DNA of 64,000 nt from Platerodrilus igneus (lineage: Eukaryota; Arthropoda; Insecta; Coleoptera; Lycidae), in contig JARFIW010001339.1 of NCBI GenBank assembly GCA_036346225.1, positions 943,001-1,007,000 of the forward strand, read 5' to 3'. This document shows positions 34,114 through 44,672 of this stretch, piece after piece. Position numbers and translations under genes: made by a program. How positions within the stretch are numbered: the first letter of the stretch is position 1; the number at the start of each line of letters is the position of its first letter. The notes below the pieces were generated by a model, which ran no database searches, was not told the DNA's origin, and saw nothing but the letters and a program-made list of their open reading frames with translations.

Positions 34114-34351
34114 TATACTACACGTTAATTGGTAAAAACAATCATGCTAACTTAAGTTATAAAACGACCCCGATATACGATGGGCTTTATACGTGAATAG
34201 AGCGTACCGCGCGCATCCACTACTCGAGACGATCCCTCGACCACTGCTTTCCTGGCGTCATCCCTTGCACTTCGTCCGCACTATTCGAATTCTCAGCCTC
34301 CAGGGCCGTAACCACAACAGTAATTAAACAAATAAAGACGTACCTGCTACA

Positions 34352-34534
34352 TAGTGTTTATCGTATTGTGAAAGCATATAACTTCGATCCTTCAAGAGAT
34401 GAACGAAGATAATCCAGATCGTCGGTTGCAGTTTTGCGAAGGATTTAGTGAACTATTAAATAACAACGCAAACCGACTCTACTCTGACGAGTGCACCTTC
34501 ATGCTACACGGTGAAGTAAATAAATAAAATTGTC
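34352..34534 (+). pseudogene. mariner-like transposase, middle part (nest host)
   Basis: Resumes after the gypsy: SVYRIVKAYNFDPSRDE joins SGVSTPS at 13874. After one frame change follow NEDNPDRRLQFCEGFSELLN and ANRLYSDECTFMLHGEVNKQ, the block with the first catalytic aspartate. It is cut at 34534 by the second Polinton derivative. Confidence 0.85.
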
Positions 34535-35897
34535 AATAGAGGAAAATTGGTTGTTCAACTGCCTCATTTTCCACCAGCATCCTCATTTCCACACACATCT
34601 GGACCAAATAGTTTTCTTCGACTAGCCATTTTCATCTTTTCAGGTAAATATATCTTGTTTGGTGTCAATTAATATTAGATTTTTCTCAGCTATCCAAATT
34701 TTTAGAAATTTTTTAGATAGCATCATCCGCTACGGCACTGGCCCAATTTTAAGATTTTTTGCTGGTAGCGATTTCTGACAATCTTTAAAAATTTTTTTAA
34801 CTATGCGATACATCAAATTAGTCTAAAATTTTACGCAGAATCCGAATTTGCAAACAGATTTAAAATCCGACTACCCTCATCCGCTTTTCACACATACCCT
34901 CTGGTAAACATATATAAGATTTTTTTTCCATCTTTCAAGATAAATCTATCTTGTTTGGTATCAATTAATATTAGATTTTTCTCAGCTATCAGAACCTCAT
35001 TTCCACCAGCATCCTCATTTCCACACACATCTGGACCAAATAGTTTTCTTTGACTAATCATGTTCATCTTTCAAGGTAAATCTATCTTGTTTGGTATAAA
35101 TTAATATTAGATTTTTCTCAGCTATCAGAACCTCATTGCCACCAGCATCCTCATTTCCACACACATCTGGACCAAATAGTTTCCTTCGACTAGCGATTTT
35201 CATCGTTCAAGATAAATCTATCTTGTTTGGTATCAATTAATATTAGATTAATATTAGGCAGTTCAAATCGGTAAATAGATTTTAAGTAGAACTGCCCCTT
35301 ACAAAGTTACGCTTTAAATTTACACCTCTAAATTTTTGCTCACACAAAATTTTATCAATTTTCTAGTTACATTTAATTAACTCGATACCTGGAAAATATA
35401 ATTCGTATCTGAACTAATTATTGACAATATGGATTACCCAAAGTGCCTGAGAAAGCGCTGTATAATTTCTTTTTAAAAGTGTATATCTTCTCCAAACAAA
35501 TACATTAATTACAGAAGGACAGTACGCTGTATGCAAGCCAATTAATAGCAATTTAATACTGCTTACTGACCTACCTTAATTGTTTGTACAAGGAAACACA
35601 ATAAAATATATACAAATATAGCAACTATATTATATCTTTATACCCCCATGAGTAGGTTGATATGCTTCGGTGGATGACGTAACGCTAGTCATCTTTGCCC
35701 GACAAACTAATTTTATTAATTAATTTGGTGTAAAGTTGGTGTTTACCTGGTTTCGTTTAAGACCTCGTACATATTTCCCAGATTACTAGAAGATGTTATA
35801 ACCATATTTTTTGTGTTAAAGGATTTCACATGAGTAGTCTCTTCTCCCATTTTTGTGTAGACGCCGTAGAGTTTGCAATTAACTTTTATTGCTGTAT
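34535..35897 (-). repeat. Left arm of Polinton derivative 2
   Basis: Complement of 37108-38334. It carries three copies of a CCTCATTTCCACCAGCATCC, TCATTTCCACACACATCTGG, AACTATTT-complement block (34560, 34990, 35130) alternating with CTATCTTGTTTGGTATCAAT, so internally repetitive. The inner end lies within the polymerase remnant. Confidence 0.82.
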
Positions 35898-36393
35898 GTT
35901 GTGTTCTTTTTTCATTAATTAATCGAATAAACCGCTCTTTCTGCTTCCAAAGAAACTCGGACACTCCATCGTCGACACTGGCGTTCTTTATGCGATAGCT
36001 AGCCATACGGTTGTTAAACGCTGTTGCATCTTTATGTCTGTTGCTCCTCAAATGTGCGGCGTACGCAGTCTTTTCCATTTCGAAATCGCATACTTTACAC
36101 AGAATTTGTGGTTGTTTCGTACAAAGCTGGCGAAGCTGAACGTTTACGGCTTAATGACATACCGTGCTGTGTCGCAGTAAGTTGCCCATTCTCGTAAAAG
36201 CGATACCGCAAGACCCACAGTTTAAGTACTTTGCTGCTGACGGATGTATAAGCTTAACCGTGGACGATGTTTCATCACGACATTTGTTCTGGTGCCGTTT
36301 GAGAGCATTTTTCCAGGGAAACAATCGAAGATTGCCGAAGACACTCGAAGAGTGCACAAGCGCGGTCACTAAACCAATTAGCATTAATACCAA
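35743..36393 (-). pseudogene. Polinton polymerase N-terminal remnant with zinc fingers
   Basis: Frame 36151-36393 has a C-x2-C...H-x4-C/H finger (CGSCGIAFTRMGNLLRHSTV then CH). After a shift, frame 35743-36078 begins at a CKVCDF-like stretch and gives KTAYAAHLRSNRHKDATAFN, SYRIKNASVDDGVSEFLWKQ, AIKVNCKLYGVYTKMGEETT and VKSFNTKN. The latter blocks match the segment ahead of the exonuclease domain in Polinton family-B polymerases. It ends in a stop at 35743, and no exonuclease or palm follows. Truncated and frameshifted. Confidence 0.65.
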
Positions 36394-36417
36394 GTATTCC
36401 GTAATTTTGTAGGTTGG

Positions 36418-36621
36418 TCATTTCCTAGAACCAAATCTTCCGCAATGTACAATGTCCTTAAAACTATCTACATTAATATTCTTAACTACACTTCGTGAGA
36501 CCCATTTAATCTTTTTAATCGTTTTTTCTCGCATACAATACAGTAGGTAGGACTTAGCCTTACTACCAACAAATTTTAATACTAGAGCCACATTAAATTT
36601 GTGTTTGAATTTCTCGGTCAA
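36418..36621 (-). pseudogene. Polinton polymerase C-terminal remnant
   Basis: Frame reads KFKHKFNVALVLKFVGSKAK, SYLLYCMREKTIKKIKW, VSRSVVKNINVDSFKDIV, corresponding to the end region of the Polinton polymerase and to the stop-containing copies in derivative 1. It lies upstream, on the same strand, of the N-terminal remnant, so the coding order is scrambled by internal deletion and rearrangement. Confidence 0.6.
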
Positions 36622-37107
36622 TCATCCATTTAACTTATTCTTCGACCCGCTTCCATTCTGATAATTTCCAAACATTTTTCAAACGATAATGGTCTCTATA
36701 AGTCGTGATCAATTACACGTTCGAGCTACCGGTAAACTAACATATTTTATAGTAACAGTGCGCTGTATAATACATGCATACCCCTTCTCTGCGCTACTGC
36801 TATTCTTGTAGTTGCTTGAAAAAATTAGTCGCCTTTTTACTGCTTGTACCGCTGCAAAGCATTATATTATAAGTATAGCACATCGTGCATTTTTTTGTTT
36901 GTAATTAAATTTTGCTTATGTAGGCTTTTACACTTTCGCATATTTAAACATTTAATACAATCGATTAACCACTTTCGATTATTCTAACGGGAACCGTCAT
37001 ACATTCCGCCGCACCGTTCTTTTAGAATCTAATAATTGCTATACTTATAAAATGATGCTTTGCAGCGGTGCTAGCAGTAAAAAGGCGACTAACTTTTTCA
37101 AGCAACT

Positions 37108-38334
37108 ACAATAAAAGTTAATTGCCAACTCTACGGCGTCTACACAAAAGTGGGAGAAGAGACTACCGATGTGAAATCCTTTAACACAAGAATTATGGTT
37201 ATAACATCTTCTAGTAATCTGGAAAAAATATACGAGGTCTTAAACGAAACTAGGTAGACACCAACTTTACACTCAATTAATTAATAAAATTAGTTTGTCG
37301 AGCGAAGATGACAAGCGATACGTTATCCCCGGAAGTATATCAACCTACGCATGGTGGTATAAAGATATAAGATAGTTGCTGTATTTGTATATATTTTATT
37401 GTGTTTCCTTGTACAAACAATTAAGGTAGGTCAGTAAGCAGTATTAAATTGCTACTAATTGGCTTGCATTCAGCGTTCTTTCCTTCTGTAATTAATCTAT
37501 TTGTTTGGAGAAGATATACACTTTTAAAAAGAAATTAAACAGCGCTTTTTCAAGCACTTTGGATAATCCATAATTGTCAATAATTAGTTTAGATACGAAT
37601 TGTATTTTTCATGTATCGAGTTAATAATTAAATGTAAAACCAGAAATTGATAAAATTTTGTGTGAGCAAAAATTTAGAGGTGTAAATTTAAAGCGTAACT
37701 TTGTAACTTTGTAACTTTAAAATCTATTTACAGATTTGAGCTGCCCAGAAAAATCTAATATTAATTGATACCAAACAAGATAGATTTATCTTAAAAGATG
37801 AAAATGGCTAGTCGAAGAAAACTATTCGGTCCAGATGTGTGTGGAAATGAAGATGCTGGTGGAAATGAGGTTCTGATAGCTGAGAAAAATCTAATATTAA
37901 TTGATACTAAACAAGATAGATTTATCTTGAAAGATGAAAAAAGTAATCTTATATATGTTTACCAGAAGGTATGTGTGTAAAACGGATAGGGCTAGTCGGA
38001 TTTTAAATCTGTTTGCAGATTCGGATTCTGCGTAAAATTTTAGACTAATTTGATGTATCGCATGGTTAAAAATTTTTTTAAAGATTGTCAGAAATCGCTA
38101 CCAGCAAAAAATCGTAAAATTGGGCCAGTACCTTAGGGGATGATGCTATCTAAAAAATTCCTAGAAATTCGGATAGCTGAGTAAAATCTAATATTAATTG
38201 ACACTAAACAAAATATATTTATCTGAAAAGATGAAAATGGCTAGTCGAAGAAAACTATATGGTCCAGATGTGTGTGAAAATGAGGATGCTGGTGGAAAAT
38301 GAGGCATAGGAACAACCAATTTTCCTCTACTACT
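37108..38334 (+). repeat. Right arm of Polinton derivative 2
   Basis: Inverted copy of 34535-35897. Starts with the VNCQLYGVYTKVGEETTDVK-like block on the plus strand (37110-37260), matching the polymerase piece of the left arm, and ends at the terminus CCTCTACTACT. Confidence 0.82.
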
Positions 38335-38460
38335 ATTGTCGTTATTGGAACGGAACCAATCAATATTTATTTATGGAAATACATATACAAACTCCAAAAA
38401 ATTAAATGTTTGGGCTGGCATTTTGGTTGTTGGATCGATCATTCCTTATTGACGAAAATC
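38335..38460 (+). pseudogene. mariner-like transposase, third part (nest host)
   Basis: After the ATTGTC target the frame continues with RYWNGTNQYLFMEIHIQTPK, LNVWAGILVVGSIIPY and a decayed IDEN, the strand following the first catalytic block in mariner transposases. The rest of the gene is missing; the next element's direct repeat starts at about 38464. Confidence 0.82.
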
Positions 38461-38463
38461 ATG

Positions 38464-38624
38464 AATTCAAAATCTACAGTTTGTAGATTTGAACCCACCC
38501 TAAAGGAGTCTTGTGTTAACTGACTAAACTAGTTTGTGGAACGGGTGAACATTGATTAAAGGGCGCTGACGTGATATTAACAACCGCTGTACATTTCATT
38601 TACTGTGTGAGGGAGCGGTTTGTT
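38464..38624 (+). repeat. 5' direct repeat (probable LTR part)
   Basis: Shares TTCAAAATCTACAGTTTGTA through GGGAGCGGTTTGTTGCA with 43608-43760. The likely LTR would start at one of the TGT positions within it and may extend downstream past the TATA-like box at 38624-38632. Confidence 0.75.
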
Positions 38625-38932
38625 GCATAAAAGTGGCTAGACCCAAGCGTGGGGCTCAATTTTAATAGAAAGGGTTGTTTTTCTTATACAGTAAAACACC
38701 AAAACATTTAAAACTTTAAAGACAGTGCAAGAAAGTGATTTTAAAATCCAAACATCATCATCTACAGTGGAAATTTGAATTTAATAGTGGAGTTTGATGG
38801 TATTTTGTTTATGTTATAATATAAACTAGTTATTTTGTAAAATAAAAAGGCTCTTGTGTTTTTATTTAGTTAAAATAGTAATTTAAGCATTGTTCGTGTC
38901 AGAAATCTAAAGATTTCAATTGTATTGTTAAC

Positions 38933-40670
38933 ATGAGTGAACAGAAGAAGCTGAGTACAAGATCCAGAAAGCTATATGGCATAGAGAAGGATAGTTCCAA
39001 AGCAAAAAAAGGAACAGCTACAGGTGACAACAAAAATGTCAGTTTTGAAGCTTATACAGATGATTGTGAGGTAATTTCTGGAAAAGGAGTGATGACTGAT
39101 GCATATGTGAAACCAAATGTGGTGGTTGTGGAACCACAGCACATACAGTTGACTACAGATGCAGCTAGTAAAATTAATGATAATATGGAAACGATATTAA
39201 ATTTTTTGAGAGAAATGAATGAAAAACAGGAGGATCTAGGAAACAAGATGCAGAAAATGCAAGATACAGTAGAAAACGACATGAAGGATCTACGGAATGA
39301 AATGCAAGAAAAGATTGAAAATCTTAAAGAAGTGTTTGAGAACAATTTTAAGGAGTTAAGACAAGAAATTGGTCAAGAAGTGGACCTTAAAATAAACTTG
39401 TGTTGTGAATTAATCACGGACGAAATAACCGTAGTGAGAAAAGAGGTTCAGGAAGTTAATGCTAAACATGACCAGGGTCACAGAAAATTGTTAAATGCTA
39501 TAAAGGAAAACAAAAAAGAAATGGTAATACTTAGAAGGAAAATTGTTGATGAAATGGTAAAGAAAAAAGAATAAAATCGGGACTTGAATGAAAAAATAAA
39601 AAATTTTAGGGAGAAGATCTACGGAAATGCAGCTCTTATAAAAAATTCGGTAGGACAAGTCCGCGACAAGATGGCGGAATGGGAACAAGGTCGAGGATAT
39701 GGATGTGTTGGACAAAACAATTTTATATTTAGCAGAGATATTATTCCTATATTTGAAGGGCGAAGGTCGGAGCAGCCCATGACATTTTTGGACAGGCTTG
39801 ACGAGTTGGTAAAAAAAGAAAAAGAACAGACTAAAATACAAATTGTGAATGTAGCATTATTTGGAAGTGCAGAAAAATGGCACAATATTGTTAAAGAAAA
39901 TTACGTCATATGAAGAGTTCCGAAAATTATTCACAGACCAATATTGTGGAAGCGTACAACAAATGTATGTACGGATGAACCTTATTTCGTGCAGCTATAC
40001 ACGTTGCAATGGCACTAGAGAAGAATACATCATCGAAAAATATAATCAGGCGCGGCACTTAACGCCTAAGATGAATAAACAGGATATTGTTCAGTTATTG
40101 GCTAGGCATATGGATAATGAGGTTAATCGTGCGGTGGCCATTCAAAACGTTAAAACCTTTAGAGACCTTTTAGAAATTATTAAAAATTATGACATGGCAC
40201 GATCATTAGAGGAAAATCCAGGGGAACAAGAGATACTAGGAATAACGTTGGGAGAAGAGGATTTGAACAGCGAGATAGAATACTACATGATCAGGAGCAA
40301 TTTGTCGATAGAGAGAAGCCATGGCGGTCCGAAACGAGTAATTTTAGACCTCCAATGTCATATAACCGGTATGGAAGAGACTTTGGAAGAGGGTACCAGA
40401 CAAAACATTATGGTCAATGGGAAAGAAATTATGATAAGGAAAATCAAGGATATCAACGTTTTAATAATAATGGAACGCAGTATGGAAATGTATGTAGTAC
40501 AGCAAACTATAGGGGTTCTGAACAAGAGAGAATTGATGCGGCAGACCGGAATGTTCGAGTGCAACACGTTACAGCTAGAAATATAGATCGAGAATCAGAA
40601 GATGGGATTGAGAGCATTGAGGTACATCAGGACGCCTCAAGAGAAAGAAAAATGCCAATTTTGTGAATGC
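38933..40670 (+). pseudogene. gag of the RT-less LTR element
   Basis: The first frame (38933-39574, 213 codons, Met after a 170-bp leader) has a basic N-terminus (MSEQKKLSTRSRKLYGIEKD) and a long coiled coil (about residues 80-205, rich in E/K/M heptads). The capsid part continues after a shift at 39584-39913 (IIPIFEGRRSEQPMTFLDRL, SAEKWHNIV) and, after another shift near 39905, at 39900-40330 (YEEFRKLFTDQY, MNKQDIVQLLARHMDNEVNR). The tail 40355-40666 is glycine/arginine/tyrosine-rich (YNRYGRDFGRGYQTKHYGQW), as in nucleocapsid regions that replace CCHC knuckles. Two shifts break it. Confidence 0.75.
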
Positions 40671-40774
40671 AGGAGAATTGTTGTAAATATGTTAGTTAAT
40701 AATTATAGTTCTGTTGATGTATTATTAGAAAAAAAAATTAAAAATAAAGGAAGGCTGCCTTTTATTAATTAAAA

Positions 40775-41053
40775 ATTAGGTGGGTATATATATCTGGCAC
40801 TTGTGGACTGTGGATCGCAGGTTTCATTAATAAAAAAAACGGGGTGGTTCTTAAGCGTAAAGAGGAATTAAAGGGTCGTATTTATAATGTTAAGAAGGTG
40901 AAATTATGGTCGGCAATGAGCAGAAAGATAGCTTCAATAGGAAAAATGCTGTGCGTGCAAGTCTATGTGGGACAAGAAAGAGTAGGGGAAGCAGAATTTT
41001 TGATAGCAGATGGTTTGCAGTTGGATTTTATTATAGGTATTGATTTCATTTAG
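40775..41053 (+). pseudogene. Retropepsin-like protease remnant
   Basis: YIYLALVDCGSQVSLIKK at about 40785-40840 corresponds to the active site, but the usual D-S/T-G is D-C-G. After a shift near 40840, frame 40844-41053 gives VQVYVGQERVGEAEFLIADG and FIIGIDFI, the second hallmark. Broken by the shift; the altered active site suggests loss of activity. Confidence 0.65.
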
Positions 41054-41131
41054 CAATTTGGTGTTCTTATTAATAGGAAAGAAAAATGTGTCGAAATGAA
41101 TAAGGCGCGGAATAATTAGTGGAGTGCAGAT

Positions 41132-41500
41132 TTGAATAAGGAGGTTAGGAATGAAATTATCGATGAAACAGGTTTAGGAATGGCTATTAAGTGTGAACAG
41201 AAGGATATTGGAAGGGATCATAAGGATACTATAAGTTTAGGAGTGGTTATTTTGGATAGCTCGGAATATATTAGGGTTGGGAATAAGGATAGTATAGGTT
41301 TTGGAGTGGTTAATACAGATTGTCAGAAGGATATTAGAGATGGGAATCATAAAAATATTGGATTAGGGACGAGAATTAATATAGATGTAGATACAGTTTG
41401 GTTATGTGGTTTGTTTGAGAAGATTGGTGTCAGAGATTGGAAAAATGAAAACAATATTAGCAGACAATGCGACATACTTTTAGAACCAACGATTCATTAG
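41132..41500 (+). repeat. Repetitive ORF between protease and integrase
   Basis: A 122-codon frame with about three imperfect copies of a 20-30-residue unit (CEQKDIGRDHKDTISLGVVI; SEYIRVGNKDSIGFGVVNTD; CQKDIRDGNHKNIGLG). It stands where reverse transcriptase would be. No known domain recognised. It ends in the start of the integrase block read in the wrong frame (SRQCDILL). Confidence 0.5.
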
Positions 41501-42068
41501 ACAGTTGAAAGAAACGGGGTAGAAGATAGGTTTTTGCAGTATAGGACACCCACAAGGTAATCCTTGCGAGAGGTATGTAAAGGAAATACTCAAGTTTCTG
41601 AGAATCGTTGCGCGAGAACAACATACGGGGTGGGTGAAGTATTTGAGACAAGTTGAAAAATTTATAAACATGACACCGAGCTCTGTCACAGAGATGTGCC
41701 CAATAACATTGATGCAGGGAATTACGCCAGGAAAACCATGGAAAAGAGAAGGAGAAGAGGTAGATATTACACAGATGCTGATTAAGGCAAGACAAAGAAT
41801 AAAAGAAAAACAAGAAGTGTACCGTAGGAAAAAGAATAGCAAGATAAAGAAATGTACTGTATTTAATATTGGGGATTTGGTTGTTGTTAGACGATTAACA
41901 GTTTCAGACACAGACAAACAGATTTGTGCAAAGTTGACGTTCCCATACGACGGACCGTTCAGAATACATAAGACTTTTTCAGAAGGAAATGTGTATGAAT
42001 TGATTGACCAATGTGGCACAGTTAGAGGCCGTTATCATATACAATTGCTGTATCCGTATGATTTATGA
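41448..42068 (+). pseudogene. Integrase C-terminal half
   Basis: Begins with ILADNATYF (second catalytic aspartate region) and, after shifts, GHPQGNPCERYVKEILKFLR with the third catalytic glutamate in the NPxER block (about 41545-41600). Frame 41634-42068 adds the C-terminal domain: TEMCPITLMQGITPGKPWKR, NIGDLVVVRRL, FPYDGPFRIHKTF, then YHIQLLYPYDL and stop. The zinc region and first aspartate are missing. Confidence 0.78.
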
Positions 42069-43600
42069 GTAGAAAAAGTAGGTAAGGTTCCGCACATGCA
42101 GTCGTACGTTTTGTAGGTAGCAATTTGTTAAGAAAGTTAATTAGAAAAATTATTATTTGAATTTTAAAGAAAAAAAATTTTACTTTCAAACTTATTTTAG
42201 AGGGATAACTTGTCATACATCAAAAATTTTGTTTTTACTTTAAAATTCAGTGGGGCTTTTATAACAAATGAAAAAAAGGGAGGGTTATAGAAGATAAAAC
42301 AGATTAGACCAAAGATTGAAACAGCTCACTGTAGTTTGGGGATGCAGGGTAAGGTATGAATGAGACAGTAGTTAAAATTATATAAAAACAAAAAAGACGT
42401 ATGTGTATATTGTAAAAAGGCATGGTGCATATATTTTGTAAATAAGGACTCTATATAAGGGGAAAAAAAATTAAAAGTGTAGGTTAGGAGTATATAGCAT
42501 TTCATAGTAACTATTGTAAGAGGATATTTTAGTTAAAGAGGTATAACTCAGCAAACAATAATGTTTTATCGAATTTAAAAGCTTGCTGAATAGTATTGGA
42601 CAAAAGGAAATATATTCAAAAAGTGTGACTATGTACAAGTAGTATAGTTTAGTACATTGAAAAGCTGAATATGCTGAATAGAGTTTATATAATATTGAAA
42701 TAAGACAATCATTTTGAAAATTCATAAAAAACTAGTAGGCATATAGGTGATTGAGTTGGTATCCAAGGAGATTAAAGTTTGTTTATAATTATTATAATGA
42801 CAGTTTTTGAAAAAGTGCTAGAAAATTATTATTAGCTATTTGAAATTATAATTGAGTTAACCAAAGCTGTAAAAGTTATATTAATATGTGCATAGAAAAC
42901 TTTGAATTTGATATATGGAACTCATTGATGTAACTAAAAAAATATCTGCAAAGGAATTGAATGTTTAATTTAGAGTTTGAATAAATGTTATTGGCAGTCA
43001 TAGAAAGTGGACGTTTTTCATTCCAGAGTTAGAGATTATTACTCTTAACAGGATTTCCATCAGAAAAGTGAAGGTAGAAGATAGACAGTATTCCATCCCA
43101 AGCTTAACACCAATAAAGCAACAAGACATAACAGGAGCCCCATCAAGGAACGTAATTTATTTTTATATATTTAATAGTTGTAGAAAGTGTGTGAAAATAT
43201 CGCTTGAGTGAGTGAATCCAGAATAGCATGTATTGTAACTGTACAATTTTTGGTTGTTACATTTAAAAAAAATTTGACGTAAAGTGATCTTAAATATATT
43301 GGTTGACATTTTATTTGACAGGTTATTTTCTAAATGTGTTCCAAAAAAATCAAAATATTCATACACCTGGAATTGCAGGGTAAAGAATGAACAAGATTTC
43401 AAAAGTTGACCACATTCAAACAATACGCAAGTAGTGCTGAACTGGACGCCATCACCGAAGGAAAGAGTAAATATTTTAAAAGGATGTTGGTAAATATTAA
43501 ATTCTAGTTCATATTCAACGATTCACAAGTGTATGATTTCGGTTTTTATAACACATTTGTTAATTGATAAATTAATTCATTCGTAAAAAGGTATATACAA
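42069..43600. other. Non-coding 3' region of the RT-less element
   Basis: About 1.5 kb without a recognisable frame between the integrase stop and the downstream direct repeat. AT-rich with A-runs. It could be decayed envelope-like or untranslated sequence; nothing supports either. Confidence 0.4.
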
Positions 43601-43607
43601 AATTAAA

Positions 43608-43758
43608 AATTCAAAATCTACAGTTTGTAGATCTGAAGGAGTCTTGTGTTAACTGACTGAACTAGTTTGTGGAACGGGTGAACATTGATTAAAGGGCGCT
43701 GACGTGATATCAACAACCGCTGTACATTTCATTTACTGTGTGAGGGAGCGGTTTGTTG

Positions 43759-43760
<2 letters not shown>
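43608..43760 (+). repeat. 3' direct repeat, truncated at (TA)n
   Basis: Matches 38464-38624 apart from a 12-bp deletion after TGTAGATCTGAA and single changes. It stops at GTTTGTTGCA, followed at once by a long (TA)n tract. Confidence 0.78.
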
Positions 43761-43839
<79 letters not shown>

Positions 43840-43863
43840 GTGTTATATATATATATATATAGT
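43761..43863. repeat. (TA)n microsatellite
   Basis: About 100 bp of TA repeats with occasional G. Other (TA)n tracts lie at 6097-6128, 6226-6258, 8329-8356, 10362-10391, 44678-44724, 46192-46227, 48249-48301, 48653-48698, 50645-50675, 52744-52781, 54896-54917 and 59686-59725. Confidence 0.97.
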
Positions 43864-44047
43864 GTATATATTAATACTTGGCTTATAGCCGTGATTTTGA
43901 GTGTTGCTTCCTGTCTATATCTGACATAAGTCAAAAACTTGACAATTTCAGATATGATTGACAAAATGCTAAACGTAATTGAAAGTTAGGTGTATATATG
44001 GTACTGTACACGATTTAGATTTGTAAATTTCCCAATTATAGCCATCG

Positions 44048-44120
44048 GCCTCGGTAGCGTAATTGGATAACGCACAGTTCCGGCAAAACTGAGATGCAGG
44101 TTCAAATCCTGTCCAAGGCC
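44048..44120 (+). tRNA. tRNA-like cloverleaf, copy 1 (probably pseudo)
   Basis: Folds as GCCTCGG/CCAAGGC acceptor with one C-A mismatch, T8, A9, perfect D stem GCGT/ACGC, anticodon stem CAGTT/AACTG, and T stem GCAGG/CCTGT around TTCAAAT. The A box TAGCGTAATTGG and B box GGTTCAAATCC look usable by RNA polymerase III. The anticodon loop CCGGCAA has C instead of T at position 33 and would read GGC; overall resemblance is to arginine tRNAs. Likely a pseudo-tRNA or the tRNA-derived head of a SINE rather than a working tRNA. Confidence 0.6.
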
Positions 44121-44454
44121 TTATATTTTCCTTCTTTCAATTACTAGCTCGATTTGAAATGATCATTTGGGCTTTACTTAAAAAGTCTAAGTTATTATTT
44201 CATCTTATTAATTTCAATACGTAAGTATTTATCAACTTACCTTGTGTAAAAAAAAAAACTACTTATAATTTATATATTAATACCTGGCTTATAGCCGTGA
44301 TTTTGAGTGTTGCTTCCTGTCTATATCTGACATAAGTCAAAAACTTGACAATTTCAGATATGATTGACAAAAATGCTAAACGTAATTGAAAGTTAGGTGT
44401 ATATATGGTATTGTACACGATTTAGATTTGTAAATTTCCCAATTATAGCCATCG

Positions 44455-44527
44455 GCCTCGGTAGCGTAATTGGATAACGCACAGTTCCGGCAAAACTGAG
44501 ATGCAGGTTCAAATCCTGTCCAAGGCC
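44455..44527 (+). tRNA. tRNA-like cloverleaf, copy 2 (probably pseudo)
   Basis: Identical to the copy 407 bp upstream, including the C-A acceptor mismatch and the unusual anticodon loop, so it arose by the tandem duplication. Confidence 0.6.
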
Positions 44528-44672
44528 TTATATTTTCCTTCTTTCAATTACTAGCTTGATTTGTAATGATCATTTGGGCTTTACTTAAAAAGTCTAAGTT
44601 ATTATTTCATCTTATTAATTACAATACGTAAGTATTTGTCAACTTACCTTGTGTAAAAAAAGAAACTACTTA

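Larger units (their letters stand above)
13875..34351 (-). mobile_element. Ty3/gypsy element with four nested insertions
   Basis: Two LTRs (13875-14318 and 32038-34351) enclose, on the minus strand, a PBS, gag, protease, reverse transcriptase, RNase H, integrase and a polypurine tract, in the Ty3/gypsy order. The 4-bp target TAGT flanks both sides (13871-13874, 34352-34355). The 20.5-kb span is inflated by a LINE, a Polinton derivative, a MITE and a mariner; without them about 6 kb remain. By hand the two LTRs differ at roughly thirty positions (about 7%), so the insertion is old. Every coding part carries stops or shifts. Confidence 0.9.
32038..34351 (-). repeat. 5' LTR of the nested gypsy, carrying a mariner
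   Basis: Reads TGTAGGAAG...CCTGCTACA on the plus strand. Without the mariner at 32249-34113 and one TA it is 447 bp, matching the 3' LTR (444 bp). The target TAGT follows at 34352. Confidence 0.9.
34535..38334. mobile_element. Polinton/Maverick derivative 2, symmetric
   Basis: Flanked by ATTGTC at 34529-34534 and 38335-38340, a 6-bp target duplication. The right end reads as complement AGTAGTAGAGGAAAATTGG and the left end AATAGAGGAAAATTGG, a 3-bp loss at the left tip. Arms 34535-35897 and 37108-38334 are inverted copies, and a second inverted match joins 36806-36880 to 37030-37105. The centre holds polymerase pieces. Terminal repeats and the VHSSSVFGNLRLFP block link it to derivative 1. It is 3.8 kb and lacks other Polinton genes. 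Confidence 0.82.
38464..43760 (+). mobile_element. Degenerate Ty3/gypsy-like element lacking RT
   Basis: Direct repeats of about 155 bp (38464-38624 and 43608-43760, differing by one 12-bp deletion and a few bases) enclose gag, a protease remnant and an integrase remnant in plus orientation. Reverse transcriptase and RNase H are absent between protease and integrase, so it is internally deleted. A GCATAAAAG box just after the first repeat could be the LTR promoter. The second repeat is cut at exactly that point by a (TA)n tract, so the real LTR may be longer than what matches. Confidence 0.72.

Noticed and set aside
43710..43964. 84-codon frame with an IYIYIY run
   Set aside because: Direct translation of the (TA)n tract; no coding signal.
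44048..44527. Functional tRNA-Ala genes
   Set aside because: The loop reads GGC, but position 33 is C, the acceptor has a C-A mismatch, and the Ala identity pair G3-T70 is absent.
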